Source: JAHEKO01 sp965212505
GTDB lineage: Bacteria > Acidobacteriota > Thermoanaerobaculia > Multivoradales > JAHEKO01
NCBI GenBank assembly: GCA_965212505.1
Contig: OZ243123.1
Span: 4,402,001-4,466,000, forward strand
Reading direction: 5' to 3'
DNA length: 64,000 nucleotides
The notes under the pieces are model-generated. The model was not told the DNA's origin, made no database searches, and saw only the letters and a program-made list of their open reading frames with translations. This document shows positions 63,484 to 64,000 of this stretch, in pieces (position 1 is the stretch's first letter; the number at the start of each line of letters is the position of its first letter). The position numbers and the translations under genes were made by a program.

Positions 63484-63972
63484 CTAGGCCTCGGACTCCT
63501 CGATGTAGTCGGCCGCCAACTTCACCGCGTCGACGATGTGCTGATAACCGGTGCAGCGGCAGAGGTTGCCTGAGAGCGCCACGCGAATCTCCTGCTCCGA
63601 GGGTTTCGGGTGCTCCTTCAAGAACGGCAGGAGCGTCATCAGAATCCCTGCGGTACAGAAACCACACTGCAGCCCGTGAGCGTCCCAGAACGCCTGCTGC
63701 AGCGGGTGGAGATGCGCCGGGTCGTCGGTCAGCCCTTCGACCGTCGTGAGCTCCAGCCCGTTCGCCTGAACCGCAAGCATGAGGCAGGAGCGGATCGGAT
63801 CCCCGTCGACCAGCACCGTACAGGCGCCGCAGACACCGTGCTCACAGCCGACGTGCGTTCCAGTGAGGTCGAGCTCGTGGCGGAGAAAATCGCTGAGCAG
63901 CAGTCGCGGCTCCACCTCCCGCTCGTAGGTGCGACCGTTCACTGTGACGCTCACCTTCTGCGGTGCGATCAC
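63484..63972 (-). CDS. Molybdenum hydroxylase small subunit, 2x[2Fe-2S], second
   Basis: 162 aa, GTG start at 63972 behind GGGGAGG. Cluster cysteines in HVGCEHGVCGACTVLVDG, GLQCGFCTAGI and NLCRCTGYQHIV. Ferredoxin-type electron carrier of a CoxS/XdhC-small type. No large or medium subunit adjoins it inside the window; further genes may lie beyond the right edge, or it could serve the large subunit at 51.8 kb. The amidase gene follows 31 bp later in the same direction. Confidence 0.92.
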   Translation of the reverse strand: MIAPQKVSVTVNGRTYEREVEPRLLLSDFLRHELDLTGTHVGCEHGVCGACTVLVDGDPIRSCLMLAVQANGLELTTVEGLTDDPAHLHPLQQAFWDAHGLQCGFCTAGILMTLLPFLKEHPKPSEQEIRVALSGNLCRCTGYQHIVDAVKLAADYIEESEA

Positions 63973-64000
63973 ACAACCTCCCCGCGAGCTCGTGCCGCGG

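Noticed and set aside
1..64000. tRNA, rRNA or known riboswitch genes
   Set aside because: I looked through the intergenic regions and found no cloverleaf, rRNA or riboswitch pattern I could support by eye.

Overview
This is a GC-rich, gene-dense chromosomal window from a Gram-negative bacterium. It encodes a TonB-dependent receptor with an N-terminal carboxypeptidase-regulatory-like domain, two RND permeases with a lipoprotein adaptor, secreted M16 proteases and many signal peptides. I saw no rRNA or tRNA genes, no insertion sequence and no CRISPR array. The Oar-like receptor, the large secreted repeat proteins and the many molybdenum-hydroxylase genes would suit an Acidobacteriota-like lineage (Thermoanaerobaculia or a relative). 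That placement is inference from gene style, not a sequence match.

Layout. 0-9.2 kb: a block with DUF4097-like, phosphofructokinase, DUF1223, valS and TPR genes, flanked on both sides by copies of a dispersed palindromic repeat family (one inverted set at 0.1-0.6 kb, three tandem units of about 458 bp at 7.8-9.1 kb). 9.2-20.8 kb: TonB receptor, an active/inactive M16 protease pair, a ketosynthase-ACP pair, an alkyltransferase-like protein, a SpoIIE-type phosphatase and a threonine dehydratase-like enzyme. 20.9-28.6 kb: RND permease, adaptor, second RND permease. 28.7-31.1 kb: an 18-codon mini-ORF closed by a perfect hairpin, a secreted protein with a Ser/Asp tail, and an EamA transporter. 31.3-39.1 kb: molybdenum hydroxylase small, large and FAD subunits, then XdhC (split over two genes) and a MocA-like cytidylyltransferase. 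39.2-49.6 kb: secreted repeat proteins, small membrane proteins, a phosphopantetheinyl transferase and a malonyl-CoA synthetase-like enzyme. 49.6-54.1 kb: a minus-strand operon of a molybdenum hydroxylase large subunit, a PilZ protein and a fusion of a xanthine/urate-type permease with a GGDEF diguanylate cyclase. 54.4-57.2 kb: a beta-propeller/esterase fusion opposite a MerR regulator, with a textbook 19-bp-spacer promoter between them. 57.5-64 kb: a long minus-strand run with a 2Fe-2S hydroxylase subunit, amidase, FdrA, DUF1116 (YlbE/AllG-like), a thioredoxin-like protein, a MerB-like protein and DinB.

Two results stand out. First, three genes within 10.2 kb (36.5, 40.6 and 46.2 kb) each have a single in-frame TGA exactly where a redox cysteine belongs: two AhpD/carboxymuconolactone-decarboxylase-like proteins with CxxU and one OsmC-like protein. 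Each is followed at once by a stem-loop of the kind expected for a bacterial SECIS. They are best read as full-length selenoproteins; conventional calling would split them into six fragments. Second, the hydroxylase/PilZ/permease-GGDEF operon looks like a purine-sensing cyclic-di-GMP module, with transport, synthesis of the second messenger, its receptor and a purine-type oxidase translated from overlapping genes. The FdrA/DUF1116/amidase/2Fe-2S group at the right end fits the same theme of purine or ureide nitrogen catabolism.
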